In this document: positions 35,070-43,672 of the stretch, piece after piece
Layout of the letters: every line of letters begins with the position of its first letter
How positions within the stretch are numbered: the stretch's first letter is position 1
DNA from: Pseudomonas poae
GTDB lineage: Bacteria > Pseudomonadota > Gammaproteobacteria > Pseudomonadales > Pseudomonadaceae
DNA length: 64,000 bases
Assembly (NCBI GenBank): GCA_028869255.1
Contig: CP110972.1
Span: 1,741,001-1,805,000, forward strand
Direction: 5' to 3'
Position numbers and translations under genes: made by a program
The notes under the pieces: model-generated
What the model was told of the DNA's origin: nothing
Database searches by the model: none
What the model saw: the letters and a program-made list of their open reading frames with translations, nothing else

Positions 35070-36251
35070 ATGTCAGGTCCCTTGGCGTCGCTTAAAGTGC
35101 TGGATTTTTCCACGCTGCTGCCCGGCCCGTTTGCCTCCCTGATGTTGGCGGACATGGGCGCCGAGGTGCTGCGTATCGAGTCGCCTACGCGCATGGACCT
35201 GCTGCGGGTGCTGCCGCCGCATGATCAGGGCACCTCCGCGAGCCATGCCTACCTCAACCGCAACAAGCGCAGCCTGGCACTCGACCTCAAGCAGGCCGAA
35301 GCGCTGCAGATCGTGTACGAGCTGGTCAAGGAATACGACATCGTCCTTGAGCAATTTCGCCCCGGGGTGATGGGGCGCCTCGGTCTGGGTTACGAAGCGT
35401 TGAAGGCGATCAACCCGCGGCTGATTTATGTGTCGATCACCGGTTACGGCCAGACTGGCCCTTACAAGGATCGCGCCGGGCACGACATCAACTACCTGGC
35501 GCTGGCCGGGGTGGCCAGTTACACCGGGCGCCAGGGCAGCGGGCCGTTGCCGCTGGGCGTGCAGTTGGCAGATGTGGCGGGCGGGTCGCTGCACGCGGTG
35601 GCGGGTTTGCTTGCCGCCGTGATCTCCCGGCATCAGAGCGGCGTCGGTCAATACCTGGATGTGAGCATGACCGATTGCTCATTCAGCCTGAACGCCATGG
35701 CCGGCGCCGGTTACCTGGCCTGTGGGGTCGAGCCCGGGTGGGAAAGCCAGGTGCTCAATGGGGGCAGTTTCTACGACTATTACCGCTCGCGTGATGGGCG
35801 CTGGATGTCGGTTGGCAGCCTGGAACCGGCGTTTATGCAGCAGCTGTGTGCGGCGTTGGGGCGTCCCGAGTTGGCGGCGCAAGGTTTGTCCCCCGAGCCC
35901 CGCGTGCAAAAAGCCCTCAAGGTGGCGCTGCAGGTCGAGTTTGAAAAGCGCAGCTTTGATGAGTTGTGTGAGTTGTTTGCCGGGGTGGATGCGTGCGTGG
36001 AGCCTGTTTTGACGCTGAGCGAGGCGGTGGCGCATCCGCAATTGCAGGCGCGGCAGTTGGTGAGCCAGGTGCCCAGGGCGGATGGCTCGAGCCAGGCGCA
36101 AATTGCCTGTCCGTTGAAATTTTCCGAGGGGTTGCCAGAGCCTAGGCATATTGGCGCGGCGGTGGGGGCGCACAGTGATGAAGTGCTGGGGGAGTTGGGG
36201 TTTAGTGCTCAGCGGATAGTGGATTTGCGACGGGCCAAGGTGGTTGGGTGA
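35070..36251 (+). CDS. CaiB/BaiF family CoA transferase
   Basis: A 393-residue class III CoA transferase. The catalytic aspartate is Asp139 in GHDINYLALAG, and the family opening LDFSTLLPGPFASLMLADMGAEVLRIE is clear. Related enzymes include formyl-CoA:oxalate transferase and alpha-methylacyl-CoA racemase; the alpha-methylacyl-CoA racemase-like branch is possible, but sequence alone does not fix the substrate. Start at 35070 (MSGPLASLKVLDFS) with GGAG upstream. Stands alone, divergent from tusD. Confidence 0.88.
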   Translation: MSGPLASLKVLDFSTLLPGPFASLMLADMGAEVLRIESPTRMDLLRVLPPHDQGTSASHAYLNRNKRSLALDLKQAEALQIVYELVKEYDIVLEQFRPGVMGRLGLGYEALKAINPRLIYVSITGYGQTGPYKDRAGHDINYLALAGVASYTGRQGSGPLPLGVQLADVAGGSLHAVAGLLAAVISRHQSGVGQYLDVSMTDCSFSLNAMAGAGYLACGVEPGWESQVLNGGSFYDYYRSRDGRWMSVGSLEPAFMQQLCAALGRPELAAQGLSPEPRVQKALKVALQVEFEKRSFDELCELFAGVDACVEPVLTLSEAVAHPQLQARQLVSQVPRADGSSQAQIACPLKFSEGLPEPRHIGAAVGAHSDEVLGELGFSAQRIVDLRRAKVVG

Positions 36252-36264
36252 ATGACCGGGTCCT

Positions 36265-36339
36265 ATCGGGGGCAAGCCCCCTCCCACATTTGATAGGCGC
36301 CGCGGTCAAAATGTGGGAGCTGGCTTGCCTGCGAAGAGG
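36265..36339. repeat. Two REP elements, opposite types
   Basis: GGGGGCAAGCCCCCTCCCACA (to 36288) and TGTGGGAGCTGGCTTGCCTGC (from 36312), separated by about 23 bases. Both are half elements of the REP family found at 43561 and 41503, here arranged head to head in the opposite order to the usual doublet. Confidence 0.75.
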
Positions 36340-36342
36340 TCC

Positions 36343-36836
36343 TCACTCCACCCGGGTTTCCCCTGTGAATACCAGCGTTTGCCGGCACCGTCTGCACAAA
36401 TACCGCCGTCCTTGAGCCACCATCCCGTGGCGCTGCGAGGAAAACGGAAAGTCGCTGTCTGCACACGGGCAGCGGTAGATGTAGCGGGTCACCTGGCGGC
36501 GCTTCACCGCATAGGTGTGGCAGCGGTCCGGCGGCAGTTCGTAAACCCCGCGCATGATCAGTTGCCATTCCTCGCCGTGGGGCTGGATGCGCTCACCAAA
36601 CAACTGGTGGGCGATCAGGTGCGCCACTTCGTGGGCCACGGTCTGTTTCAGGAAATGTTGGCTGTTTTCGCGGTACAACTGTGGGTTGAAACGCAGCAGG
36701 TTCTCGTGCAAATGCGCGACACCGGCCTTTGGCCCCGCAGCTTGAGGCTGACCTGGGGGCGTTTGAAGCTTCGTTTGAAAAAGGATTCGGCTTGCAGGAA
36801 ACAATCTTCGACGCGGGTATTGAGTTGCTCGGGCAT
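36343..36836 (-). CDS. sprT: SprT family zinc metalloprotease-like protein (frame broken by one missing base)
   Basis: SprT-like proteins carry a zincin fold with HExxH. The N-terminal part (MPEQLNTRVEDCFLQAESFF) is read from the ATG at 36836. The remaining part, KAGVAHLHENLLRFNPQLY, the zinc motif TVAHEVAHLIAHQLFGE and a C-terminal CP-C-...-C-RRC zinc ribbon, is in another frame. The switch is at 36728-36730, where the T-run (A-run on the coding strand) has three bases and four are needed. With the base restored the product is 164 residues, normal length. A sequence error is likely. Possible role in DNA-protein crosslink handling is inferred from eukaryotic SPRTN only. Confidence 0.85.
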
Positions 36837-36964
36837 GCTGTACATATCTCCAGAGATGCCCAGTATGCCGCAAAGCTGAGTGTTTCCGAATCTGTCAGGC
36901 GCCGAATGGTCATGCATAACGCACAAAGCCACCTTGCGGTGGCCCTGCCTGCGGGTTAATTCGC

Positions 36965-37567
36965 TCAGTTGGTATAGATCGGTCCCACGCCCAGGCCCCA
37001 GACGATTACGGTAAACGCCATGATCGCCACCAGCACCACCAGCCCTACGGCCAATATCGAGCTGGAAAACAGGAAGCCTTCATCCGGGTCGATGTTCATG
37101 AAAGTCGGCACGCCCACATACAGCAGGTACACCGTGTAGCAAATCGCCGCCGTGCCCACCACCATGCCCAGCCACATATGCGGGTAGAGCGCCGCGAGCC
37201 CGCCGATAAACAGCGGTGTGGCGGTATAGGTGGCAAAGGCCACGCAGCGCGACATGCTGGGGTTGGCGTCGTAGGTGCGGGCCATCCAGTGAATGAACGC
37301 GCCCATCACCGCCACGCCGCCGAGCATGGCCGCGTACGACATGATGGTCATCCATAACGCGCTTTCCTGAGTCAGCATGACCGGCGAACGGTTGCCGATG
37401 ACCCAGCCCACCTGGGTGGTGCCGATAAACGCGGATACGGCGGGGATCGCCGCAAGAATCAGGGTATGAGTGAGGTACATGTGGCTGATGCTTTCTTCCT
37501 TATCGCCACGAATTTCCCGCCATTCCTGGTCGGGATGGGTAAAAAGCCCCACGACGTGATGGATCAT
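36965..37567 (-). CDS. Yip1 family membrane protein
   Basis: A 200-residue inner-membrane protein with a hydrophilic N-terminal stretch (GLFTHPDQEWREIRGDKEE) and about five transmembrane segments, the layout of bacterial Yip1-domain proteins. The start at 37567 (MIHHVVGLF) removes a non-conserved extension. Function unknown. Divergent from ttcA across 313 bases. Confidence 0.8.
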   Translation of the reverse strand: MIHHVVGLFTHPDQEWREIRGDKEESISHMYLTHTLILAAIPAVSAFIGTTQVGWVIGNRSPVMLTQESALWMTIMSYAAMLGGVAVMGAFIHWMARTYDANPSMSRCVAFATYTATPLFIGGLAALYPHMWLGMVVGTAAICYTVYLLYVGVPTFMNIDPDEGFLFSSSILAVGLVVLVAIMAFTVIVWGLGVGPIYTN

Positions 37568-37880
37568 GCCAGTCACTCCTGTCGTTATTGCCATCGCCCC
37601 CCATCGGAGCGCCCACGGGCCAAATGGCCGCATAAGGTCCTGGATAGTTGTGCGACCTCACGTCGCAGTATAGAAAGGGATGACCGGAAAAACTGTGGGG
37701 CTTTAGAGCAAATTGCGCTGTAAACACTGGCGCTAATCGCGTGTAGGTCTGTCAGCGTCGACCAGTTCTACTGGTAGGAGCAGGCAAGCAGCTCCCACCT
37801 TGGATCGGCATCGCCCCTTGGCGTATTTTTGCGTAAAATGCTGCGCTTTTCGTCACACACCTCTAGCGGATCCAAGCGCC
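37568..37880. other. Divergent promoter region, Yip1 gene/ttcA
   Basis: About 310 bases with no supported gene. Contains a degenerate REP half element (TAGGAGCAGGCAAGCAGCTCCC, 37775-37796). Promoters for both flanking genes are expected here; near 37820-37835 TTGGCG...TAAAAT is a plausible rightward pair for ttcA with a short leader. Confidence 0.4.
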
Positions 37881-38705
37881 ATGGGCACTCTTACGGTCAA
37901 CCAGAACAAACTGCAAAAACGCCTGCGTCGCCTGGCCGGTGAAGCGGTCGCCGATTTCAACATGATCGAGGACGGCGACAAGGTCATGGTCTGCCTCTCC
38001 GGTGGCAAAGACAGTTACACCCTGCTCGATGTACTGCTGCACCTGCAAAAGGTTGCACCGATCAAGTTCGAGATCGTGGCCGTGAACATGGACCAGAAAC
38101 AGCCGGGCTTCCCGGAACACGTACTGCCGGCCTACCTCAAAGAACTGGGCGTCGAGTACCACATTGTCGAAAAAGACACCTATTCAGTGGTCAAGGAGCT
38201 GATCCCGGAAGGCAAGACCACCTGCTCGCTGTGCTCGCGCCTGCGTCGTGGCACGCTGTACACCTTTGCCGATGAAATCGGCGCGACCAAGATGGCCTTG
38301 GGGCATCACCGCGATGACATCGTTGAAACCTTCTTCCTCAATATGTTCTTCAACGGCTCGCTCAAGGCCATGCCGCCCAAGCTGCGGGCCGATGACGGGC
38401 GCAACGTGGTGATCCGCCCGTTGGCGTATTGCAACGAAAAGGACATCCAGGCTTACTCCGACTTCAAGCAGTTCCCGATCATCCCGTGCAACCTGTGCGG
38501 CTCCCAGGAGAACCTGCAGCGCCAGGTGGTCAAGGAGATGCTGGTGGACTGGGAGCGCAAGACCCCGGGCCGCACCGAAAGCATCTTCCGCAGCCTGCAG
38601 AACGTGATCCCCTCGCAGTTGGCCGACCGCAACCTGTTCGACTTCACCAGCCTGAAAATCGACGAGAGCGCCGCGTCGCGCTTCGTTAATGTGGTGAACC
38701 TCTGA
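37881..38705 (+). CDS. ttcA: tRNA 2-thiocytidine(32) synthetase TtcA
   Basis: Iron-sulfur ATP-pyrophosphatase that thiolates cytidine 32 in the anticodon loop of certain tRNAs. PP-loop SGGKDSY begins at residue 40. The cluster cysteines lie in CSLCSR (Cys115, Cys118) and the late CNLCGS (Cys203 and Cys206). The ATG at 37881 gives 274 residues, typical. Independent of the mnmA/tus pathway, but another tRNA thiolation gene in the same window. Confidence 0.96.
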   Translation: MGTLTVNQNKLQKRLRRLAGEAVADFNMIEDGDKVMVCLSGGKDSYTLLDVLLHLQKVAPIKFEIVAVNMDQKQPGFPEHVLPAYLKELGVEYHIVEKDTYSVVKELIPEGKTTCSLCSRLRRGTLYTFADEIGATKMALGHHRDDIVETFFLNMFFNGSLKAMPPKLRADDGRNVVIRPLAYCNEKDIQAYSDFKQFPIIPCNLCGSQENLQRQVVKEMLVDWERKTPGRTESIFRSLQNVIPSQLADRNLFDFTSLKIDESAASRFVNVVNL

Positions 38706-38722
38706 CGCGTTTCAACGCTCTG

Positions 38723-38749
38723 AAAGACGGCGCTTGCGGGCGCCGTTTT
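38723..38749 (+). terminator. Rho-independent terminator of ttcA
   Basis: Seven-pair stem ACGGCGC (38727-38733) / GCGCCGT (38740-38746), six-base loop, then TTTTC. It lies 18 bases after the ttcA stop and before the next start. Confidence 0.85.
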
Positions 38750-38772
38750 CAATTCAAATCCCAGGAGAGGGC

Positions 38773-39444
38773 ATGCGCGATTACAAGTGGCTGCACGAAT
38801 ATTGTCTGAACCGCTTCGGTTCAGCGGCCGAGCTGGAAGCCCACCTGCCTGTACCCAAGACCCCGGCGCAATTGCGCAAGATCAGCGACGATCGCTACCT
38901 GTCGACCCTGGCGCTGCGGGTATTTCGCGCAGGCTTGAAGCACAGTGTGGTGGATTCGAAATGGCCTGCGTTCGAGCAGGTATTCTTCGGTTTTGACCCG
39001 GAAAAAGTCGTGCTGATGGGCGCCGAGCACCTGGAGCGCTTGATGCAGGACACGCGGATTATCCGGCACCTGGGCAAGCTCAAGAGCGTGCCGCGCAATG
39101 CGCAGATGATTCTGGATATTGAGCAAGAGAAGGGCAGCTTCGGTGCATTTATCGCCGACTGGCCGGTGACCGATATCGTCGGGCTCTGGAAGTACCTGAG
39201 CAAGCATGGCCATCAGTTGGGCGGGCTGTCGGCGCCGCGCTTTCTGCGCATGGTGGGCAAGGATACTTTTGTGCCGAGTTATGACGTAGTCGCGGCGTTG
39301 AACGCGCAGAAGATCGTCGACAAGGCGCCGACCAGCCTGCGTGACCTGGCGACGGTGCAGGGCGCCTTCAACCAGTGGCATGCCGAGAGTGGGCGGCCGA
39401 TGTGCCAGCTGTCGATGATGCTGGCTTACACCGTCAACCACTGA
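38773..39444 (+). CDS. DNA-3-methyladenine glycosylase I-like protein
   Basis: A 223-residue protein whose layout matches the HhH-GPD/Tag-like superfamily: a helical body, a hairpin-like stretch LSKHGHQLGGLSAPRFLRMVGKDTFVPSYDVV, and a conserved RNAQMILDIEQEKGSFGAFIADWP segment reminiscent of Tag. The cysteine/histidine zinc snap of E. coli Tag is not obvious, so substrate and activity are uncertain. The start at 38773 has AGGAGAGG just upstream. Confidence 0.7.
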   Translation: MRDYKWLHEYCLNRFGSAAELEAHLPVPKTPAQLRKISDDRYLSTLALRVFRAGLKHSVVDSKWPAFEQVFFGFDPEKVVLMGAEHLERLMQDTRIIRHLGKLKSVPRNAQMILDIEQEKGSFGAFIADWPVTDIVGLWKYLSKHGHQLGGLSAPRFLRMVGKDTFVPSYDVVAALNAQKIVDKAPTSLRDLATVQGAFNQWHAESGRPMCQLSMMLAYTVNH

Positions 39445-39454
39445 CCGGCTGTAC

Positions 39455-39566
39455 TGTGGCGAGCGGGCTGTTGTGGCAAGCGGGCTTGCCCGCGTTGGAG
39501 TGCGCAGCGCTCCCAAAGATCTTGGGGCCGCTGCGCAGCCCAACGCGGGCAAGCCCGCTCGCCACA
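39455..39566. repeat. REP doublet
   Basis: Left arm in two overlapping versions (TGTGGCGAGCGGGCTG then TGTGGCAAGCGGGCTTGCCC) and right arm ending GGGCAAGCCCGCTCGCCACA at 39566. The duplicated left arm suggests a REP that was truncated by a second insertion. Confidence 0.85.
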
Positions 39567-39569
39567 AGG

Positions 39570-40922
<1,353 letters not shown>

Positions 40923-41037
40923 GTGCGGGTCGCATCTTGCGTAAGGTGGCGGGTATTCTACCCGCGCAGCAACCTGTCCTTAAACCGTTAGAGGCGATAG
41001 GTCGCAGCCAACGTTCATTTTTGCGAAGGATTACCCC

Positions 41038-41499
41038 ATGACAAGGCGACTGATCGGTGCATTGGCGATCATCACAACCCTGCTGCTCAGCGGCTGCGGT
41101 AATGACTACGGCGTTGACCAGAATGGCCAGAAAGTGGCGGCCGAACGCCTGGACAAACAGTGGCTGGTGGTCAACTACTGGGCCGAATGGTGCGGCCCGT
41201 GCCGCACGGAAATCCCCGAACTGAATGCGTTGTCAGAGCAGTTGAAAGGGCAGGGCGTGGGGGTGTTCGGGGTTAACTTCGACAACGTGCAGGGCGCGGA
41301 GCTGAAGGAAGCCAGTGACAAGCTGGGGATCAAGTTCACGGTGCTGGCACAGAACCCGGAGGGGATCTTCGATATTCCGCGCAGCGAGGCGTTGCCGGTG
41401 ACCTACATCATTGATGACAAGGGCAAGGTGCGCGAGCAGTTGATGGGCGAGCAGACGGCGGAAGGGGTGTTGGCCAAACTTAAAGCCTTACGCGGTTAG
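41038..41499 (+). CDS. TlpA-like thioredoxin-fold lipoprotein
   Basis: A 153-residue periplasm-facing lipoprotein: lipobox LLSGC with Cys20, then a thioredoxin domain with active site WCGPC (Cys52, Cys55) in the context VVNYWAEWCGPCRTEIPEL, and a cis-proline motif LPVTYIID. Such proteins reduce periplasmic disulfides, for example during cytochrome c assembly. It is divergent from arsC and precedes a REP element. Confidence 0.9.
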   Translation: MTRRLIGALAIITTLLLSGCGNDYGVDQNGQKVAAERLDKQWLVVNYWAEWCGPCRTEIPELNALSEQLKGQGVGVFGVNFDNVQGAELKEASDKLGIKFTVLAQNPEGIFDIPRSEALPVTYIIDDKGKVREQLMGEQTAEGVLAKLKALRG

Positions 41500-41502
41500 C
41501 TG

Positions 41503-41589
41503 TGTGGGAGCTGGCTTGCCTGCGATGCGGGCGACCCGGTACGTCTGTAATACCGAGTCGTTGCTATCGCAGGCAAGCCAGCTCCCACA
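41503..41589. repeat. REP doublet
   Basis: TGTGGGAGCTGGCTTGCCTG from 41503 and the perfect inverse CAGGCAAGCCAGCTCCCACA ending at 41589, with inner CGATGCG / CTATCGCAG partial pairing. Lies between convergent genes. Confidence 0.88.
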
Positions 41590-41614
41590 GAAGGCCGGTT
41601 GGCAATGAAGTCGA

Positions 41615-42019
41615 TCAGCCTTCTTCCAGCCACAACCGAACAGGCTTGCCTTCAGCGGGCCAGAAGCGCGTCTGTTCGATTGGCGAAATGTCCCAGCGCT
41701 GCACGCCTTGCAGGGCCTGGAAGAAGCGCTGTTCCTGCTCCATCAGGGCCTCGGCGCAGAGCTTGCGGGTGCTGCCGATCTTGCCGAAGCTGAGCGTTTT
41801 ACCCTCCAACGTGTACGGCGCAAACCAGTGGTTGCAGCCGCCATTGCCGTAGGCGCGACCATCGGCGCCAAGGGTGACGGTCAGGTGCGCGTAATCCATC
41901 AGCGGCCGCTCACCAATCCATTCCACCACGTAGCTGTGATCCTGCTTGAGCTTGACCGCATCACCGGCGCAGCCTGTCAGGGCCGCACCGAAGGCGGCGA
42001 GCAGCAGCAGGCGTTTCAT
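41615..42019 (-). CDS. META domain lipoprotein
   Basis: A 134-residue lipoprotein (signal MKRLLLLAAFGAALTGC, lipid-modified Cys17) containing a META/HslJ domain, marked by YGNGGCNHWFAPYTLEGKTLSFGKIGSTRKLC and the TRFWPAEGKPVRLW C-terminal strand. Function unknown; HslJ homologues are linked to heat shock and novobiocin response. It overlaps the upstream gene by ATGA. Confidence 0.85.
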   Translation of the reverse strand: MKRLLLLAAFGAALTGCAGDAVKLKQDHSYVVEWIGERPLMDYAHLTVTLGADGRAYGNGGCNHWFAPYTLEGKTLSFGKIGSTRKLCAEALMEQEQRFFQALQGVQRWDISPIEQTRFWPAEGKPVRLWLEEG

Positions 42020-42456
42020 TGCGCGGCCTGCTGACATTTCGGGCAGCGGTGTTTGTCCCCTTCGCTGGCCCAGCCCAACGCTTTGATACGTGCATTGGCG
42101 GCCGGCTGCAGCGGCTCTTTGGTCAGCTTGGTTTCCACCGCGAATTCAAACTCCAGCACGCTGTCGCAGCTGTCGCAGTTGACCTTCCAGGTGTGAATCT
42201 CCAGTTCGCCGAATTTCGGCCCCTGGGCCATGGCGACCCATTGGCCCGCCGGGCGGATGGAGTAGCGTGCGTCGCCTTCGACGGTCAAGCGCATCGACAG
42301 GGTCTTGCTGCCACGCAGGGTGACGATCAGCACGTCGCCGTGCTTGATCGAGCCACCGTTGCCGGTGACCTGGTAACGGCCTGGCACCAGGGCGCGGCAT
42401 TCGATAAGGGTGTGTTGCGGGCTCAGCAAGCTGAAGCGGAAATCGTGTTCGGCCAT
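42016..42456 (-). CDS. Conserved hypothetical protein with zinc-ribbon cysteines
   Basis: A 146-residue protein I do not recognise. It has a beta-rich body (FRFSLLSPQHTLIECRALVPG, GDVLIVTLRG) and two CxxC pairs (CDSC about residue 97, CPKC near the end), consistent with a zinc ribbon that could hold a metal or act as a binding domain. Translationally coupled to the META lipoprotein. The ATG at 42456 (MAEHDFRFS) is favoured over a longer frame. Confidence 0.7.
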   Translation of the reverse strand: MAEHDFRFSLLSPQHTLIECRALVPGRYQVTGNGGSIKHGDVLIVTLRGSKTLSMRLTVEGDARYSIRPAGQWVAMAQGPKFGELEIHTWKVNCDSCDSVLEFEFAVETKLTKEPLQPAANARIKALGWASEGDKHRCPKCQQAAQ

Positions 42457-42527
42457 GGATCCTCCAAATAGGCGCGGCATCCTATCACGGGTGCCTGCTC
42501 ATCATGAGCGTGGTATGTGACCGCTGA

Positions 42528-43517
42528 TCATCCTTCGACGAGGTTCTGCGCCCGGCCCTCGGCCCAGGCGGCAATGTTGGCCAGGGTGGTGCCGGCGATC
42601 GCCGCCAGGGCCTCACGGGTGAGGAAGGCCTGGTGCGCGGTGATGATCACGTTGGGGAAGGTCAGCAGGCGGGCGAGCACGTCGTCCTGCAAGGGCAGGT
42701 CGGAGCGGTCCTCGAAAAACAGCTGGGCTTCTTCCTCGTATACATCCAGCCCCAGGTAGCCGAGCTGGCCGTCCTTGAGGGCTTCGATCAAGGCCGGCGT
42801 GTCGACCAGGCCACCGCGACCGGTGTTGATCAGCATCGCACCGGGCTGCATCTGCGCCAGGGAGCGGGCGTTGATCAGGTGTTTGCTGTCGGCGGTCAGC
42901 GGGCAGTGCAGGCTGATGATCTGGGCCTCGGCCAGCAGCTCGGGCAAGCTCACGTAGCGCGCGCCGAGCGCCTGCACCTGCGGGTTGGGGAAGGGGTCGT
43001 AGGCCAGCAATTGGCAGCCGAACCCGGCCATGATCCTGGCGAACGTAGCGCCGATCTGCCCGGTGCCGACCACGCCGACGGTCTTGCCTACCAGGTCGAA
43101 ACCGGTGAGGCCATGCAAGCTGAAATCGCCATCACGGGTGCGGTTGTAGGCGCGGTGCAAGCGGCGGTTGAGGGCGAGAATCAGCGCCACCGCGTGTTCG
43201 GCCACCGCGTGCGGCGAATAGGCGGGCACCCGCACGAGGGTCAGGCCCAGGCGCTTGGCGGCGGGCAGGTCAACATGGTTGTAACCTGCCGAGCGCAGGG
43301 CGATCAGCCGTGTACCGCCTTGGGCCAGGTGTTCCAGCACCGGGGCGCTGAGGTCGTCGTTGATAAAGGCGCAGACCACTTCGTGGTGTTCGGCCAGGGC
43401 CACGGTGTCGAGGTTGAGTCGGGCGGGTTGGAATTGCAATTCCACACCCGCCGCCCGCGGCTCGCCGAGAAAGCTGTCACGGTCGTACTGCTGGCTGCTG
43501 AAAAGAATCACGCGCAT
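42528..43517 (-). CDS. ldhA: D-lactate dehydrogenase (NAD-dependent)
   Basis: Fermentative D-LDH of the 2-hydroxyacid dehydrogenase family, 329 residues. Visible are the nucleotide-binding GKTVGVVGTGQIGATFARI (about residues 145-163), the catalytic arginine in NTGRGGLVDT and the histidine in VIITAHQAFLT. The ATG at 43517 (MRVILFSSQQYD) is supported by the family start. Adjacent to gacS, as in P. aeruginosa (recalled). Confidence 0.94.
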   Translation of the reverse strand: MRVILFSSQQYDRDSFLGEPRAAGVELQFQPARLNLDTVALAEHHEVVCAFINDDLSAPVLEHLAQGGTRLIALRSAGYNHVDLPAAKRLGLTLVRVPAYSPHAVAEHAVALILALNRRLHRAYNRTRDGDFSLHGLTGFDLVGKTVGVVGTGQIGATFARIMAGFGCQLLAYDPFPNPQVQALGARYVSLPELLAEAQIISLHCPLTADSKHLINARSLAQMQPGAMLINTGRGGLVDTPALIEALKDGQLGYLGLDVYEEEAQLFFEDRSDLPLQDDVLARLLTFPNVIITAHQAFLTREALAAIAGTTLANIAAWAEGRAQNLVEG

Positions 43518-43560
43518 CAAGAAAGCTCCCTGCAATTTATCCGTTGGATACGCTGACCAA

Positions 43561-43647
43561 TGTGGGAGGGGGCTTGCCCCCGATAGCGTCGTGTCAGTTG
43601 AAATATCTGTTACTGACAGACCGTAATCGGGGCAAGCCCCTCCCACA
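43561..43647. repeat. REP doublet
   Basis: TGTGGGAGGGGGCTTGCCCC from 43561 and the inverse GGGGCAAGCCCCTCCCACA ending at 43647, with an inner TGTCAGT / ACTGACA pairing. Between ldhA and gacS. Confidence 0.88.
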
Positions 43648-43672
43648 GTTGATAAGCGCCCGCAAAAAGGGG

